From Nostocales cyanobacterium HT-58-2 (lineage in GTDB: Bacteria > Cyanobacteriota > Cyanobacteriia > Cyanobacteriales > Nostocaceae), in the NCBI GenBank assembly GCA_002163975.1, contig CP019636.1, positions 2,579,001 through 2,643,000 on the forward strand: a DNA stretch of 64,000 nucleotides, given 5' to 3'. Below, in pieces: positions 9,888-19,122 of this stretch (its first letter is position 1; each line of letters opens with the position of its first letter). A model generated the notes under the pieces. The model did not search any database, was not told the origin of the DNA, and saw only the letters and a program-made list of their open reading frames with translations. The translations under genes were made by a program, and so were the position numbers.

Positions 9888-10940
9888 ATGGGCAACTATA
9901 GATTGCTACAAGCCGCTCGAGGTGAAGTCCTAGACCGCCCTCCTGTGTGGGTGATGCGTCAAGCTGGTCGCTACATGAAAGTCTATCGAGATTTGCGTCA
10001 GAAGTACCCTTCTTTTCGGGAGCGATCTGAGAACCCTGAGCTAGCTGTGGAAATTTCTTTGCAACCTTTTTACGCCTTCAAACCTGATGGTGTGATCATG
10101 TTCTCAGACATCCTCACGCCATTGCCTGGTATTGGTATTCCGTTCGACATTATCGAAAGTAAGGGTCCAGTATTTGAGCACCCAATCCGAACCCAGGCGC
10201 AAATTGATGCTCTTACTCCTCTTGATCCCGAAGTCTCTTTGCCATTTGTGCGTCAGATTCTGAAGACGCTACGTCAAGAGGTTAATGATCAAGCCACTGT
10301 CTTAGGCTTTGTTGGGGCTCCTTGGACCCTCGCTGCCTATGCTATTGAAGGTAAAAGCTCGAAAGACTATGCCATCATCAAAGGTATGGCTTACTCACAG
10401 CCAGCGATGCTGCATGAATTTTTAGGGAAACTTGCAGACGCGATCGCCATCTACGCCCGCTACCAAATTGATTCTGGTGCACAAGTTGTGCAACTATTCG
10501 ACTCTTGGGCAGGGCACCTCACTCCTGAAGATTTCCAGACGTTTGCTCTGCCCTACCAGCAACGAGTCGTGCAACAGGTTAAAGCAACACATCCAGACAC
10601 GCCTCTTATCTTGTACATCAACGGCAGTGCTGGGATATTAGAACTTATGGCACAGTCTGGCGTAGATATCGTTAGTGTAGACTGGACTGTAGATATGGCA
10701 GTAGCACGACAGCGACTAGGACCAAATATTGGAGTGCAAGGAAATATAGACCCGTGTGTGTTGTTTGGTCCCAAAGAGATTATTCGCGATCGCATCCTCG
10801 ATACTGTACGTAAAGCTGGGAACCAAAGACATATCCTCAATCTTGGTCATGGAATTTTACAGAACACGCCAGAAGACAATGTTGCTTTCTTTTTTGAGAC
10901 TGTAAAGCAGTCCCATTACTTATTAAATGACTTGAACTAA
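9888..10940 (+). CDS. hemE: Uroporphyrinogen decarboxylase
   Basis: The enzyme removes the four acetate carboxyls of uroporphyrinogen to give coproporphyrinogen. The substrate-binding [14 protein letters not shown] motif is near the N-terminus, with [24 protein letters not shown] and the conserved Asp/Tyr sites following. I prefer the ATG at 9888, which has a GGAG box six bases upstream and starts with the family-typical [13 protein letters not shown]. An ATG at 9876 would add four residues. The predicted length, 350 residues, is normal. It is a cluster-borne copy; the essential housekeeping hemE is expected elsewhere. Only 5 bp separate it from hemC. Confidence 0.93.
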   Translation: MGNYRLLQAARGEVLDRPPVWVMRQAGRYMKVYRDLRQKYPSFRERSENPELAVEISLQPFYAFKPDGVIMFSDILTPLPGIGIPFDIIESKGPVFEHPIRTQAQIDALTPLDPEVSLPFVRQILKTLRQEVNDQATVLGFVGAPWTLAAYAIEGKSSKDYAIIKGMAYSQPAMLHEFLGKLADAIAIYARYQIDSGAQVVQLFDSWAGHLTPEDFQTFALPYQQRVVQQVKATHPDTPLILYINGSAGILELMAQSGVDIVSVDWTVDMAVARQRLGPNIGVQGNIDPCVLFGPKEIIRDRILDTVRKAGNQRHILNLGHGILQNTPEDNVAFFFETVKQSHYLLNDLN

Positions 10941-10945
10941 GGTAT

Positions 10946-11932
10946 ATGACTCAACTCGACTCGACTTTACTGAGCATTTCTCATCCTTCTCGCACTCTCC
11001 ATATCGGTTCTCGTGAGAGTCAGCTCGCTTTAATACAAACTTACGATGTACGAGGAAAACTTCAAAAACACTTTCCTGAGCATACGTTTGAAATCTGCAC
11101 AATGTCTACTAAAGGCGACAAAATTCTGGATGTTGCCCTAGCCAAGATTGGTGATAAAGGCTTGTTTACCAAAGAGCTAGAAGTTGGTATGCTTCGGCAT
11201 GAAGTTGACTTTGCTGTTCATTCTCTCAAGGACTTGCCAACTCGGTTGCCAGAGGGGTTAGTTCTGGGAGTTGTCACAGAACGGGAAAATCCAGCTGATG
11301 CTCTTGTGGTTCATGCCAAGCATCAAGATAAGCAAATTGAAACTTTGCCAGATGGGGCTGTCATAGGTACCTCTTCACTACGACGTCTGGCTCAGTTGCG
11401 TCATCACTTTCCCCATTTGACATTTAAAGATATTCGAGGAAACTTAAATACACGACTGCAAAAACTTGATGCTGGCGAGTATGACGCGCTGATTTTAGCA
11501 GTCGCTGGATTGCAACGTTTGGGAATGAGCGATCGCATTCATCAAGTTCTGCCACCTGAAGTTTCCTTATATGCGGTAGGACAAGGAGCCTTGGGTATTG
11601 AATGTCGTGCTGATGATGTAGAGGTGCTATCAATACTCAAAACTATTGAACATATACCAACACGCGATCGCGTGTTGGCTGAACGTGCTTTTTTACGAGA
11701 ATTAGAAGGCGGTTGTCAAGTACCAATTGGCGTTAATAGTCAGCTTAACGGAGATACACTCACATTGACGGGAATAGTCGCTAGTTTAGATGGTCAGCGG
11801 TTGGTGAAAGACACTGTGACTGGAACTGCTAATCAAGCAGAACAACTGGGTATTGAACTAGCTCAAAGTTTACGGCAACAAGGAGCTCAAGAAATTTTGG
11901 AGGAAATTTTTCAGACAGTCCAACGAGACTAA
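10946..11932 (+). CDS. hemC: Porphobilinogen deaminase (hydroxymethylbilane synthase)
   Basis: This 328-residue enzyme links four porphobilinogens into hydroxymethylbilane. Visible motifs are [10 protein letters not shown] (19-28), [10 protein letters not shown] (91-100, with the catalytic Asp near by), [10 protein letters not shown] (141-150), [10 protein letters not shown] (162-171) and [10 protein letters not shown], whose Cys257 carries the dipyrromethane cofactor. All functional residues appear intact. Uroporphyrinogen III synthase (hemD), the next enzyme, is not present in this cluster, so the bilane must be closed by the genomic HemD or cyclise spontaneously to the type I isomer. Confidence 0.94.
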   Translation: MTQLDSTLLSISHPSRTLHIGSRESQLALIQTYDVRGKLQKHFPEHTFEICTMSTKGDKILDVALAKIGDKGLFTKELEVGMLRHEVDFAVHSLKDLPTRLPEGLVLGVVTERENPADALVVHAKHQDKQIETLPDGAVIGTSSLRRLAQLRHHFPHLTFKDIRGNLNTRLQKLDAGEYDALILAVAGLQRLGMSDRIHQVLPPEVSLYAVGQGALGIECRADDVEVLSILKTIEHIPTRDRVLAERAFLRELEGGCQVPIGVNSQLNGDTLTLTGIVASLDGQRLVKDTVTGTANQAEQLGIELAQSLRQQGAQEILEEIFQTVQRD

Positions 11933-12071
11933 AAAGTTTGCTTATGAAGACTTGGTAGGCGAAGACTTAAGGATGAACTACGTCACAACATCACTCGCCT
12001 AACCATTCCTAACCATCAGTGAAACAAAGCCCTCCAATAGTTAGTTTTTTCCTTTTGAGTAGATAAACTCT

Positions 12072-13052
12072 ATGTTTCCAAATCACCGACCCCGTCGCCT
12101 TCGGAGCCATCCTCAACTACGTCGGATGGTACGTGAGACTGTCTTGACAACTAGTGATTTCATTTATCCCCTCTTTGCCGTACCTGGTGAGGCAATTGCT
12201 AAAGAAGTTAAATCCATGCCTGGCGTCTATCAGTTGTCGGTAGACAAAATTGTGGAAGAAGCTAAAGCAGTTTACGACCTTGGTATCCCTGGAATTATCC
12301 TGTTTGGCATTCCTGAAGATAAAGATATAGAAGCAACTGGTGCATGGCACGACTGTGGTATCGTGCAAAAAGCTGCCACTGCTGTGAAAGAGGCTGTCCC
12401 AGAATTAATCATCATCGCTGATACCTGCCTGTGTGAATACACCAGTCATGGACACTGCGGCTATTTGCAAGTTGGTGATTTAAGTGGGCGTGTCTTGAAT
12501 GATCCAACGCTGGAATTGCTGAAAAAAACAGCAGTTTCTCAAGCTAAAGCGGGTGCAGATATCATCGCTCCTTCGGGGATGATGGACGGGTTTGTACAGG
12601 CTATTCGGGCGGGATTGGATGAAGCTGGTTTTCAAGACACGCCGATTTTATCGTATGCTGCTAAGTATGCTTCGTCTTACTATGGTCCTTTTCGTGATGC
12701 AGCGGAATCTACACCGCAATTTGGCGATCGCCGCACTTACCAAATGGACCCAGGTAATGCTCGTGAAGCCATTAAAGAAATTGAACTTGATATCACTGAA
12801 GGGGCTGATATGCTGATGGTTAAGCCAGCCTTAGCCTATATGGATATCATATGGCGCGTCAAAGAGGCAAGCAATTTACCAGTTGCCGCGTATAATGTCT
12901 CTGGTGAATATTCCATGATTAAGGCTGCTGCGCTCAACGGTTGGATTGACGAAGAGCGGGTAGTCATGGAAACCTTGACTAGCTTTAAACGGGCTGGTGC
13001 TGATTTGATTTTGACTTATCATGCCAAAGATGCTGCTCGTTGGTTAGGTTGA
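12072..13052 (+). CDS. hemB: Porphobilinogen synthase (delta-aminolevulinate dehydratase)
   Basis: This 326-residue enzyme condenses two delta-aminolevulinates. The metal-binding cluster [14 protein letters not shown] supplies Cys119, Cys121 and Cys129. The Schiff-base lysines are Lys198 ([11 protein letters not shown]) and Lys251 ([12 protein letters not shown]). The three cysteines suggest a zinc-type active site. It follows hemC after a 139-bp gap, so an internal promoter is possible. HIP1 sites occur inside the gene, as in cyanobacterial core genes, giving no sign of recent foreign origin. Confidence 0.94.
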   Translation: MFPNHRPRRLRSHPQLRRMVRETVLTTSDFIYPLFAVPGEAIAKEVKSMPGVYQLSVDKIVEEAKAVYDLGIPGIILFGIPEDKDIEATGAWHDCGIVQKAATAVKEAVPELIIIADTCLCEYTSHGHCGYLQVGDLSGRVLNDPTLELLKKTAVSQAKAGADIIAPSGMMDGFVQAIRAGLDEAGFQDTPILSYAAKYASSYYGPFRDAAESTPQFGDRRTYQMDPGNAREAIKEIELDITEGADMLMVKPALAYMDIIWRVKEASNLPVAAYNVSGEYSMIKAAALNGWIDEERVVMETLTSFKRAGADLILTYHAKDAARWLG

Positions 13053-13202
13053 CAAATTCCTGCAAGGTAGAGGTATGACTGGCTGCGAATGCAGCCAGCT
13101 TGCAAAAGAAAATAAAGTAGTCACTATAGGACGACTTTTGGAATTTCCACGTCCTAACCAGTTCACTTGTCCACCTGACATTCATTGATAAATAGCACGA
13201 CC

Positions 13203-14597
13203 ATGAATAACATCAGCCGGAAACTTAGTCCTAGCGAAAGACTTTTTCATATACCTCATAATTCAGACGGCGCCATGATTATGGCATTTGTTGCTCGAAT
13301 AGAAGGTGCAATAACACCTGATATTATGCAACAGGCTCTGCATTTTGTGCAAAAGCGTCATTTAACGCTTCAAATTCATATCGTTGAATTACCAGATGGT
13401 TCTTATTTTCAATCAGAGGGGACACCAGAAATTCCCTTACGTGTCATAGATAAACAATATGAGAATCAATGGATTGAGATTGCAGAAGATGAAATACACC
13501 AACCATTTCCTGTCAGCGAAGGTCCTCTTTGTCGGGTAACTTTTGTTCGTTCTTCTGAAAGTCATGGTATCAGTGAAATTATTGTAGCAATCCATCACAT
13601 TATTTGTGATGCAATATCAGGATTGCATTTTATCGACCATCTTTTGTCTTATTGTCAGAAGATTACGGCTGGCGAACAAATATCTGAAGTCGCTACAATG
13701 AAAACATTTCCAAGCTTTGAAGAGCTACTGAGTCACAGTTCTCTTAGTAACAATAATGTTGAGAAGGCTCCAGGAAACTTTCACCAAGCAATTCAACCGC
13801 CATTAATTACTGAGTTTTTCGAGTCTCAAACGTCCCTAAGCGAGCTTCATACCTATTTTTTAACGCGAAGTCTCAGTCAGGAGATGACTGTTAATTTGAA
13901 AAACCGTTGTAGACAAGAGGGAACAACGGTACATGGTGCTTTGTGTGCAGCAATGTTATTTGCAGCCGCAAAAATTGCTCATGTTGATACGCCAGTAAAT
14001 TTGTCCTGCGCTTCAAGTGTCAGTTTACGAAAATATTGTGAACCTCAAGTACCAGACGACTACTTGGCTTGCGTATCAGATGCTATGGCATACACTCACA
14101 CCTTGGAAAGCAATACTTCTTTCTGGGATTTAGCGCGAGAAACGAAATCAAAAATTATTGATGCTATTAACAGCAAAACATTTGTTAATAGTGCAGAAGA
14201 ACAGTCTGAGGATGTTCCAGATTTTACTGACAACGAGCAATTTAAGCAATTTAGAGAAATGATGCAACGGCTCATGGGGCGATATGCTTCAGTATTTATT
14301 GTAAATCCTGGACAAATAAAGATTACAGGCAAGTATGACAATATCCAAATTAAAGAGTTATATTTACCAATAGGTTTTCATGTAAATGGTCCTTGTTTTG
14401 GACTTAAGGTAGTGACTTTACATGAACAGATGTTTTTGACATTTTCTTATGTAGAACCTTTAATAAGTAAGAGAACTTCAGAAGTCTTTGCCGATTCTGT
14501 TATAGACATCATACATCAAGCTTGTCTACCTCAATCTTTTGACTTGAGTGGAGTAAATAAGATAGATAAAGAAAGTGCTTATCTACTAAAATCTTAA
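13203..14597 (+). CDS. Condensation-domain-like acyltransferase
   Basis: A protein of about 464 residues of the BAHD/PapA/condensation-domain superfamily. The catalytic motif HHIICDAISG (HHxxxD) is visible about one third into the protein. The C-terminal half has the second chloramphenicol-acetyltransferase-like lobe. There is no carrier-protein or adenylation domain, so it is a stand-alone acyltransferase that would move an acyl group from CoA or a carrier to an alcohol or amine. In this cluster the acceptor is likely a sugar or macrocycle hydroxyl. The ATG at 13203 is preferred; a TTG at 13185 would add six residues. It lies between hemB and hemA. Confidence 0.78.
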   Translation: MNNISRKLSPSERLFHIPHNSDGAMIMAFVARIEGAITPDIMQQALHFVQKRHLTLQIHIVELPDGSYFQSEGTPEIPLRVIDKQYENQWIEIAEDEIHQPFPVSEGPLCRVTFVRSSESHGISEIIVAIHHIICDAISGLHFIDHLLSYCQKITAGEQISEVATMKTFPSFEELLSHSSLSNNNVEKAPGNFHQAIQPPLITEFFESQTSLSELHTYFLTRSLSQEMTVNLKNRCRQEGTTVHGALCAAMLFAAAKIAHVDTPVNLSCASSVSLRKYCEPQVPDDYLACVSDAMAYTHTLESNTSFWDLARETKSKIIDAINSKTFVNSAEEQSEDVPDFTDNEQFKQFREMMQRLMGRYASVFIVNPGQIKITGKYDNIQIKELYLPIGFHVNGPCFGLKVVTLHEQMFLTFSYVEPLISKRTSEVFADSVIDIIHQACLPQSFDLSGVNKIDKESAYLLKS

Positions 14598-14673
14598 TAA
14601 TTCTCAAGTGAAATTTCAATTTTTCCCATTTTCCTAATCAGTCCTAATTACAGGTCATTCAGAGCAAGCAAAT

Positions 14674-15987
14674 ATGAGTATCACAGTTGTGGGTCTGAGT
14701 CATAGGACAGCATCGGTAGAACTTCGAGAAAAGCTGAGCATTCCAGAAACCAAGATCGAAAGTGTAACTGCACAATTGCTTGAGCTACCCCACATTCAAG
14801 AAGTTGCTATTATCAGTACTTGTAACCGACTAGAAATTTATGCAGTTGCCAAAGAAATCGAACAGGGAGTAGAACAAATTAGCCACTTTCTCTCAGAAGT
14901 TGGTCAAATTCCTCGCCATCAACTGCAACAACACTTGTTCATCTTGCTTAATGAGGAAGCTATACGACATCTGATTCGTGTTGCTGCTGGCTTAGAAAGC
15001 TTAGTACTAGGTGAAGGGCAAATTTCACACCAAGTCAAACAAGCTCACAAATTTGCACAAACATATAAAGGTCTGGGAAAACTACTTGACCGCTTATTCA
15101 AACATACACTAGCTGCAAGTAAGCGAATCCGCACTGAAATTCATATTGGGACTGGTGCTGTCTCTATTAGTTCAGCAGCAGTAGAATTGGCTCAGACGAA
15201 AGTACAAGACTTAGCAGATCACCGCATAACTATTATTGGTGCTGGTAAGATGGCGCGTTTGTTAATACGCCATCTCTTAGCAAAAGGTGCTGTTACAATC
15301 TCGGTTGTGAATCGCTCTCAAACAGGAGCAGAAAAATTAGCCAGTGAATTTCCAGATACTTCACTGCAACTGTATTCTCTCTCAGAAATGATGAGTGCGA
15401 TCGCCCAATCAGATATTGTCTTTACTTGCACTGCTGCTACCGAACCCATTTTAGATCGGGTAAAATTAGAAACGACACTGCCAGAACATCACTCCTTGAT
15501 GCTATTTGATATTTCTGTGCCTCGCAACGTCAGTGCAGATGTCAGTGAGTTGGAAAAAACTGAGGTTTATAACGTAGACGATTTAGAAGCAGTCGTCGCC
15601 CAAAATCAAGAAACCCGTCGTCAAATGGCACAGAAAGCAGAAGTCTTCTTAACACAAGAAGTAGAAGCCTTTATGTTGTGGTGGCAATCGCTCGCATCCA
15701 TACCCATAATGAACTGCCTGCGAAATAAAGTAGAAAATATTCGCACACAAGAGGTAGAAAAAACATTATCGCATTTAGGGACTGAATTTGCCGAAAAGCA
15801 CCAAGAAGCACTGGAAGTTTTAACCAGAGGCATTATTAATAAGATTCTCCACGAACCGACTGTGCAACTGCGAACCCAACGGGATATAGAAGCCCAACGC
15901 CTTGCTCTGGAAGTTTTACAGTCGCTGTTTAACCTAGATCTTGCAGAGCAATACGATGCGATCGCCAAAACATCCAAATCTAGGTAA
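14674..15987 (+). CDS. hemA: Glutamyl-tRNA reductase
   Basis: This 437-residue first enzyme of the C5 pathway reduces glutamyl-tRNA to glutamate-1-semialdehyde with NADPH. The N-terminal [17 protein letters not shown] and the nucleophile Cys50 in [11 protein letters not shown] are intact. [12 protein letters not shown] follows, then the Rossmann segment [15 protein letters not shown] near residue 190 and a helical dimerisation domain at the C-terminus. It is the normally rate-limiting and regulated step, so an extra copy in a product cluster would raise precursor supply independently of the housekeeping enzyme. hemL, its partner, closes the cluster. Confidence 0.94.
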   Translation: MSITVVGLSHRTASVELREKLSIPETKIESVTAQLLELPHIQEVAIISTCNRLEIYAVAKEIEQGVEQISHFLSEVGQIPRHQLQQHLFILLNEEAIRHLIRVAAGLESLVLGEGQISHQVKQAHKFAQTYKGLGKLLDRLFKHTLAASKRIRTEIHIGTGAVSISSAAVELAQTKVQDLADHRITIIGAGKMARLLIRHLLAKGAVTISVVNRSQTGAEKLASEFPDTSLQLYSLSEMMSAIAQSDIVFTCTAATEPILDRVKLETTLPEHHSLMLFDISVPRNVSADVSELEKTEVYNVDDLEAVVAQNQETRRQMAQKAEVFLTQEVEAFMLWWQSLASIPIMNCLRNKVENIRTQEVEKTLSHLGTEFAEKHQEALEVLTRGIINKILHEPTVQLRTQRDIEAQRLALEVLQSLFNLDLAEQYDAIAKTSKSR

Positions 15988-16114
15988 TAGCCGCAACTGA
16001 CAACTCATTTGCCTTATCCGGTTTTGGGGATTTCCCAGAGATTAGTCATCTGAGTAGACTTTTTCCCCTTAACAGCATAAATCAACCACAATTAGTTTTT
16101 CTATTAGGAGATAT

Positions 16115-17395
16115 ATGGCAACTTTTTTGATAACTGTGCCAGCCGTTTCCGGTACCATCCTTAATATGCTACCAGTAGCTAAAGCTTTAGCTGAGCGAGG
16201 TCACCGTGTTCTAGTACATACAGGAGAGCGTGCTTATGACAAGGTACAGGCAGCTGGTGCTGAGTTTGTCCCAATGCCCGAACATTGTAACCTTGTATCT
16301 CGGTTAAAAACTTCTTCAGTGCCTGTGCCTTGGTGGTGTCCTGGTTTTGCTCGTACAATTTGGCGCTTTCGAAGCGAGGTACTTGCAATCATCCCAGACA
16401 TGGTTGCGGAACTTGAGCCCATTCTTAAACGGGAACAGGTAGATTGCATAATAGCTGACTGCGTTTGTTTCAGTGCAGCTTATTCAGCAGAAAGACTTGG
16501 TATTCCTTTCGTGACATTTACTTCATCATGGACGACGGCACTCAATGTTGATGGACTTCCCCCTGCGTACTTCATACCCTTACCACCTCGCGTTGTCCAT
16601 GCTTTGACTGATTTCATCTTGCCGCTAGGTCAAACTCGTAAACAGCTCGGTTTACCTCAGCGTCCCAAAAATTCACCGTCTGAGTTGTTTTCTGTGTTAG
16701 CTTCCAAGCTGTTGAATTTAGTGACAATTCATCGAGAGTTTATACCCAGCAATCGACTTCAGGAAAACCAAGTGTTCATTGGTCCAACTGCTTTTGAAAT
16801 GACTCGCACAAGCGATCGCCAATCCTTGGGAGCAAGCCTAGAGCCTGGTACGGTATTAGTTACCAGTACGACATCAGCCAACATGGACAAAGGTCAATTC
16901 CGTCATTTAGTGGAAGCAGTTGCTCAGATGGGTATTCCTGTGCTGGCAGCCTCTGGGAGCGCCACTGATCTTCCATCAGAACCTGGAAAAAACGTGCGTC
17001 TGGAACCTTTTGTGCCTTATGATGAAGTTTTTCCTTATGTTAAGGCAGTAGTGACACATGGTGGTCCTGGAACAGTGGCAAGGGCTTTGAGATATGGTGT
17101 ACCCATGCTCATTATCCCCAACTTTGGAGACCATGTGCCTACAGGTGCCCGAGCAGCAGAACTTGGCTTAGCCTATTGTTTACCTAAAAACAAAGCGACT
17201 CCCAAAGCGATTCAGTCAAAACTCAAAGCTTTGCTAAAAGACCATGCACTACACGCTCGAGTCAAAGCTTTATCTGTTAAGCTACGTTCAATGAATTCTT
17301 CAGAACTGGCTGCAGATGCAATTGAGGGGATACTACCAAATTCAATGATGAAAGAAACCACAAAGGTAACGGAGCAAATCGCTTCAAGCTACTAA
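16115..17395 (+). CDS. GT1-family (UGT/MGT-like) glycosyltransferase
   Basis: This 426-residue GT-B glycosyltransferase resembles macrolide and zeaxanthin glycosyltransferases. The N-terminal acceptor domain starts MATFLITVPAVSGTILNMLP. The donor-binding signature THGGPGTVARALRYGVPML is at about residues 312-330, followed by PNFGDHVPTGARAAELG, which substitutes for the usual PxxxDQ. It should attach the deoxyhexose made by the neighbouring genes to the tetrapyrrole. If the product is tolyporphin-like the bond would be C-glycosidic, which GT1 enzymes can form; whether this one makes C- or O-links cannot be read from the sequence. An AGGAGA box precedes the start. Confidence 0.85.
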   Translation: MATFLITVPAVSGTILNMLPVAKALAERGHRVLVHTGERAYDKVQAAGAEFVPMPEHCNLVSRLKTSSVPVPWWCPGFARTIWRFRSEVLAIIPDMVAELEPILKREQVDCIIADCVCFSAAYSAERLGIPFVTFTSSWTTALNVDGLPPAYFIPLPPRVVHALTDFILPLGQTRKQLGLPQRPKNSPSELFSVLASKLLNLVTIHREFIPSNRLQENQVFIGPTAFEMTRTSDRQSLGASLEPGTVLVTSTTSANMDKGQFRHLVEAVAQMGIPVLAASGSATDLPSEPGKNVRLEPFVPYDEVFPYVKAVVTHGGPGTVARALRYGVPMLIIPNFGDHVPTGARAAELGLAYCLPKNKATPKAIQSKLKALLKDHALHARVKALSVKLRSMNSSELAADAIEGILPNSMMKETTKVTEQIASSY

Positions 17396-17857
17396 GTATT
17401 GGCAATTTTCCACTCATTGCTGATGAAGTGAGGATTAGGAGCGCAGATTTAATAAATCCGAAAGAATTTTCTGTCAGGGTGAGTTTTCCTGAGTATTTTG
17501 TTCTCGGACTCATCAAATCATTGCTTAAACTCGCTCCTATATCAACAAAGTTCAATTTTATTTGGTTTACATTGTCAAGTCATTGTCTATCTTCAAGATG
17601 TTGATAATATTATCTAACCTATCAAATATAAGTAGATCGACTAAATTGACGTAAGATGAGTTACGCTTCACTAACCCATGCTACCCTTTGCGATTAACGC
17701 TGTACTCAAAGGTCAATACATTCTACAAAAACTCTGTACGTCTGACTTGAAAAAGTACCTGAAGCAGGGAGCAGAGGAGATGAGAAACTGTTTTATGCTC
17801 CTAGTCTTCAAAAGCAGTTTCATCTACTGTAATAGATTACAACAAAAGAGAAAAAAC
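17396..17857. other. 460-bp spacer with repeat traces
   Basis: No gene is supported. The stretch contains a segment at about 17654-17684 (GATGAGTTACGCTTCACTAA and the bases after it) that resembles the dispersed GTAGGATGCGTTAG-type cyanobacterial repeat. The in-frame open sequence before the ATG at 17858 is AT-rich, has no family similarity and is taken as noncoding. The base composition changes sharply to low GC entering the next gene. Confidence 0.5.
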
Positions 17858-18817
17858 ATGACTCTAGATATAATTAACAGAGCAATTAAACAACCTCAAA
17901 CTATTGAGCAACTTTCTAAAGAAACTGATTGCGCTGATAAGATAAACCCTGAAAAAAGCCAACCTCTTGAAACTCCTAAAACATTAAATTTCAAAAAGCC
18001 AATAATTTCTGTATTTGGAAGTACTGGCTTTATCGGCTCTAACTTTTGTCATTTCTATAAAGACGAAGTGATAAAAATCTCAAAAAATGATTATGAAACA
18101 AAATCACAAAACATACTTTATTTAATAAGCACAACTCACAACAACAATGTTTTTACTAATCCACACTTGGATATAGACACTAACTTAAAAATATTGCTCA
18201 ATGTTTTAGAAAAATGTAAAGACAAAAAGATCGTATTTAATTTTATTAGTTCCTATGTAGTCTATGGAGATTGTAAAAAGGCAGCAAGTGAAAGTACTGT
18301 TTGTCATCCAAAAGGATTTTATAGTATTACAAAGAAATGCGCAGAAGATTTGCTTGTCTCGTATTGTAAAACTTTTGGTATTGTCTATAGAATTCTCCGT
18401 TTAGGAACTGTATATGGAAATTTAGAGAATAAAATAGCAGATAAAAAAAGAGCTTTATCTTATTTTATAGAAGAGATCAAAAACAACAGACCAATAGAAT
18501 TGTATTATTATGGAAAAATGATAAGAGATTATATGCACATTAATGATATGTGTAGAGCCATATATCTTGTTATGGAGAGCGCTCCACTAAATTCTGTTAT
18601 AAACATTGGTAGTGGAATTCCGTATCAGTTAAAAGATGTTATTTATCAACTCAAAACTATAATAGGTTCTCACAGTAAAATCAATTTATGTTCTGCTCCA
18701 GAATTCTACAAAATTACTCAACCTAAAGATATAGTTCTTGATGTTAATAAGCTAAAATTATTAGGTTTTCAGCCAACTGTTACTTTTGAAGAGGGTATGA
18801 TGGAATTATGTAGTTAA
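17858..18817 (+). CDS. NAD-dependent 4-ketohexose reductase, abequose-synthase-like
   Basis: This is a protein of about 319 residues of the extended SDR family. A 45-residue polar leader precedes the dinucleotide motif FGSTGFIGSNF. The active site pair is seen in FYSITKKCAEDL (Tyr-xxx-Lys), preceded by FISSYVVYGD, and IRDYMHINDM follows. By context it should reduce the 4-keto group of the 3,6-dideoxy sugar made by the next gene's product, as RfbJ does in CDP-abequose synthesis. This is inferred mainly from neighbours. The gene is clearly more AT-rich than those around it, as rfb sugar genes often are, which suggests separate acquisition. The start is the ATG with an AGAG box upstream rather than an earlier in-frame codon. 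Confidence 0.7.
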   Translation: MTLDIINRAIKQPQTIEQLSKETDCADKINPEKSQPLETPKTLNFKKPIISVFGSTGFIGSNFCHFYKDEVIKISKNDYETKSQNILYLISTTHNNNVFTNPHLDIDTNLKILLNVLEKCKDKKIVFNFISSYVVYGDCKKAASESTVCHPKGFYSITKKCAEDLLVSYCKTFGIVYRILRLGTVYGNLENKIADKKRALSYFIEEIKNNRPIELYYYGKMIRDYMHINDMCRAIYLVMESAPLNSVINIGSGIPYQLKDVIYQLKTIIGSHSKINLCSAPEFYKITQPKDIVLDVNKLKLLGFQPTVTFEEGMMELCS

Positions 18818-19030
18818 GGAGTCAATAAGTTCTACAAAAAATCAGGAATTTTGTACCTTCAGGCTGAGTATACGGTACTCCACCAATAAATCAGGGAGAT
18901 GGTAAAAAGGATGAGAGCTTCGCACTTCTGAACAAAGCTGTCTATCTGTAGTGCCCTATAGATGAAAAATGCAAACTAGTGGACAACAGAATTGACTTGC
19001 CTGTGCTCTAATTCTGAGAATTTTCCCCTA

Positions 19031-19081
19031 GATATTGAAACTTTCTATGTGTTGAGCAGGCTTCTTGGTAGTTTCAATATC
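19031..19081 (+). promoter_or_regulatory. 12-bp inverted repeat upstream of the 3-dehydrase gene
   Basis: GATATTGAAACT (19031-19042) and AGTTTCAATATC (19070-19081) are exact reverse complements with a 27-nt loop, about 40 bp before the ATG at 19123. There is no T-run after it, so it does not look like a terminator. It could be an operator or an RNA hairpin in the leader of the second half of the cluster. Confidence 0.5.
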
Positions 19082-19122
19082 ACTATTACGTCAATCTATC
19101 TGCAGTATAAAGGAGACCAGCG

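Noticed and set aside
17433..17540. 8-bp inverted repeat TAGGAGCG/CGCTCCTA
   Set aside because: Short arms about 95 bp apart are expected by chance; no supporting context.
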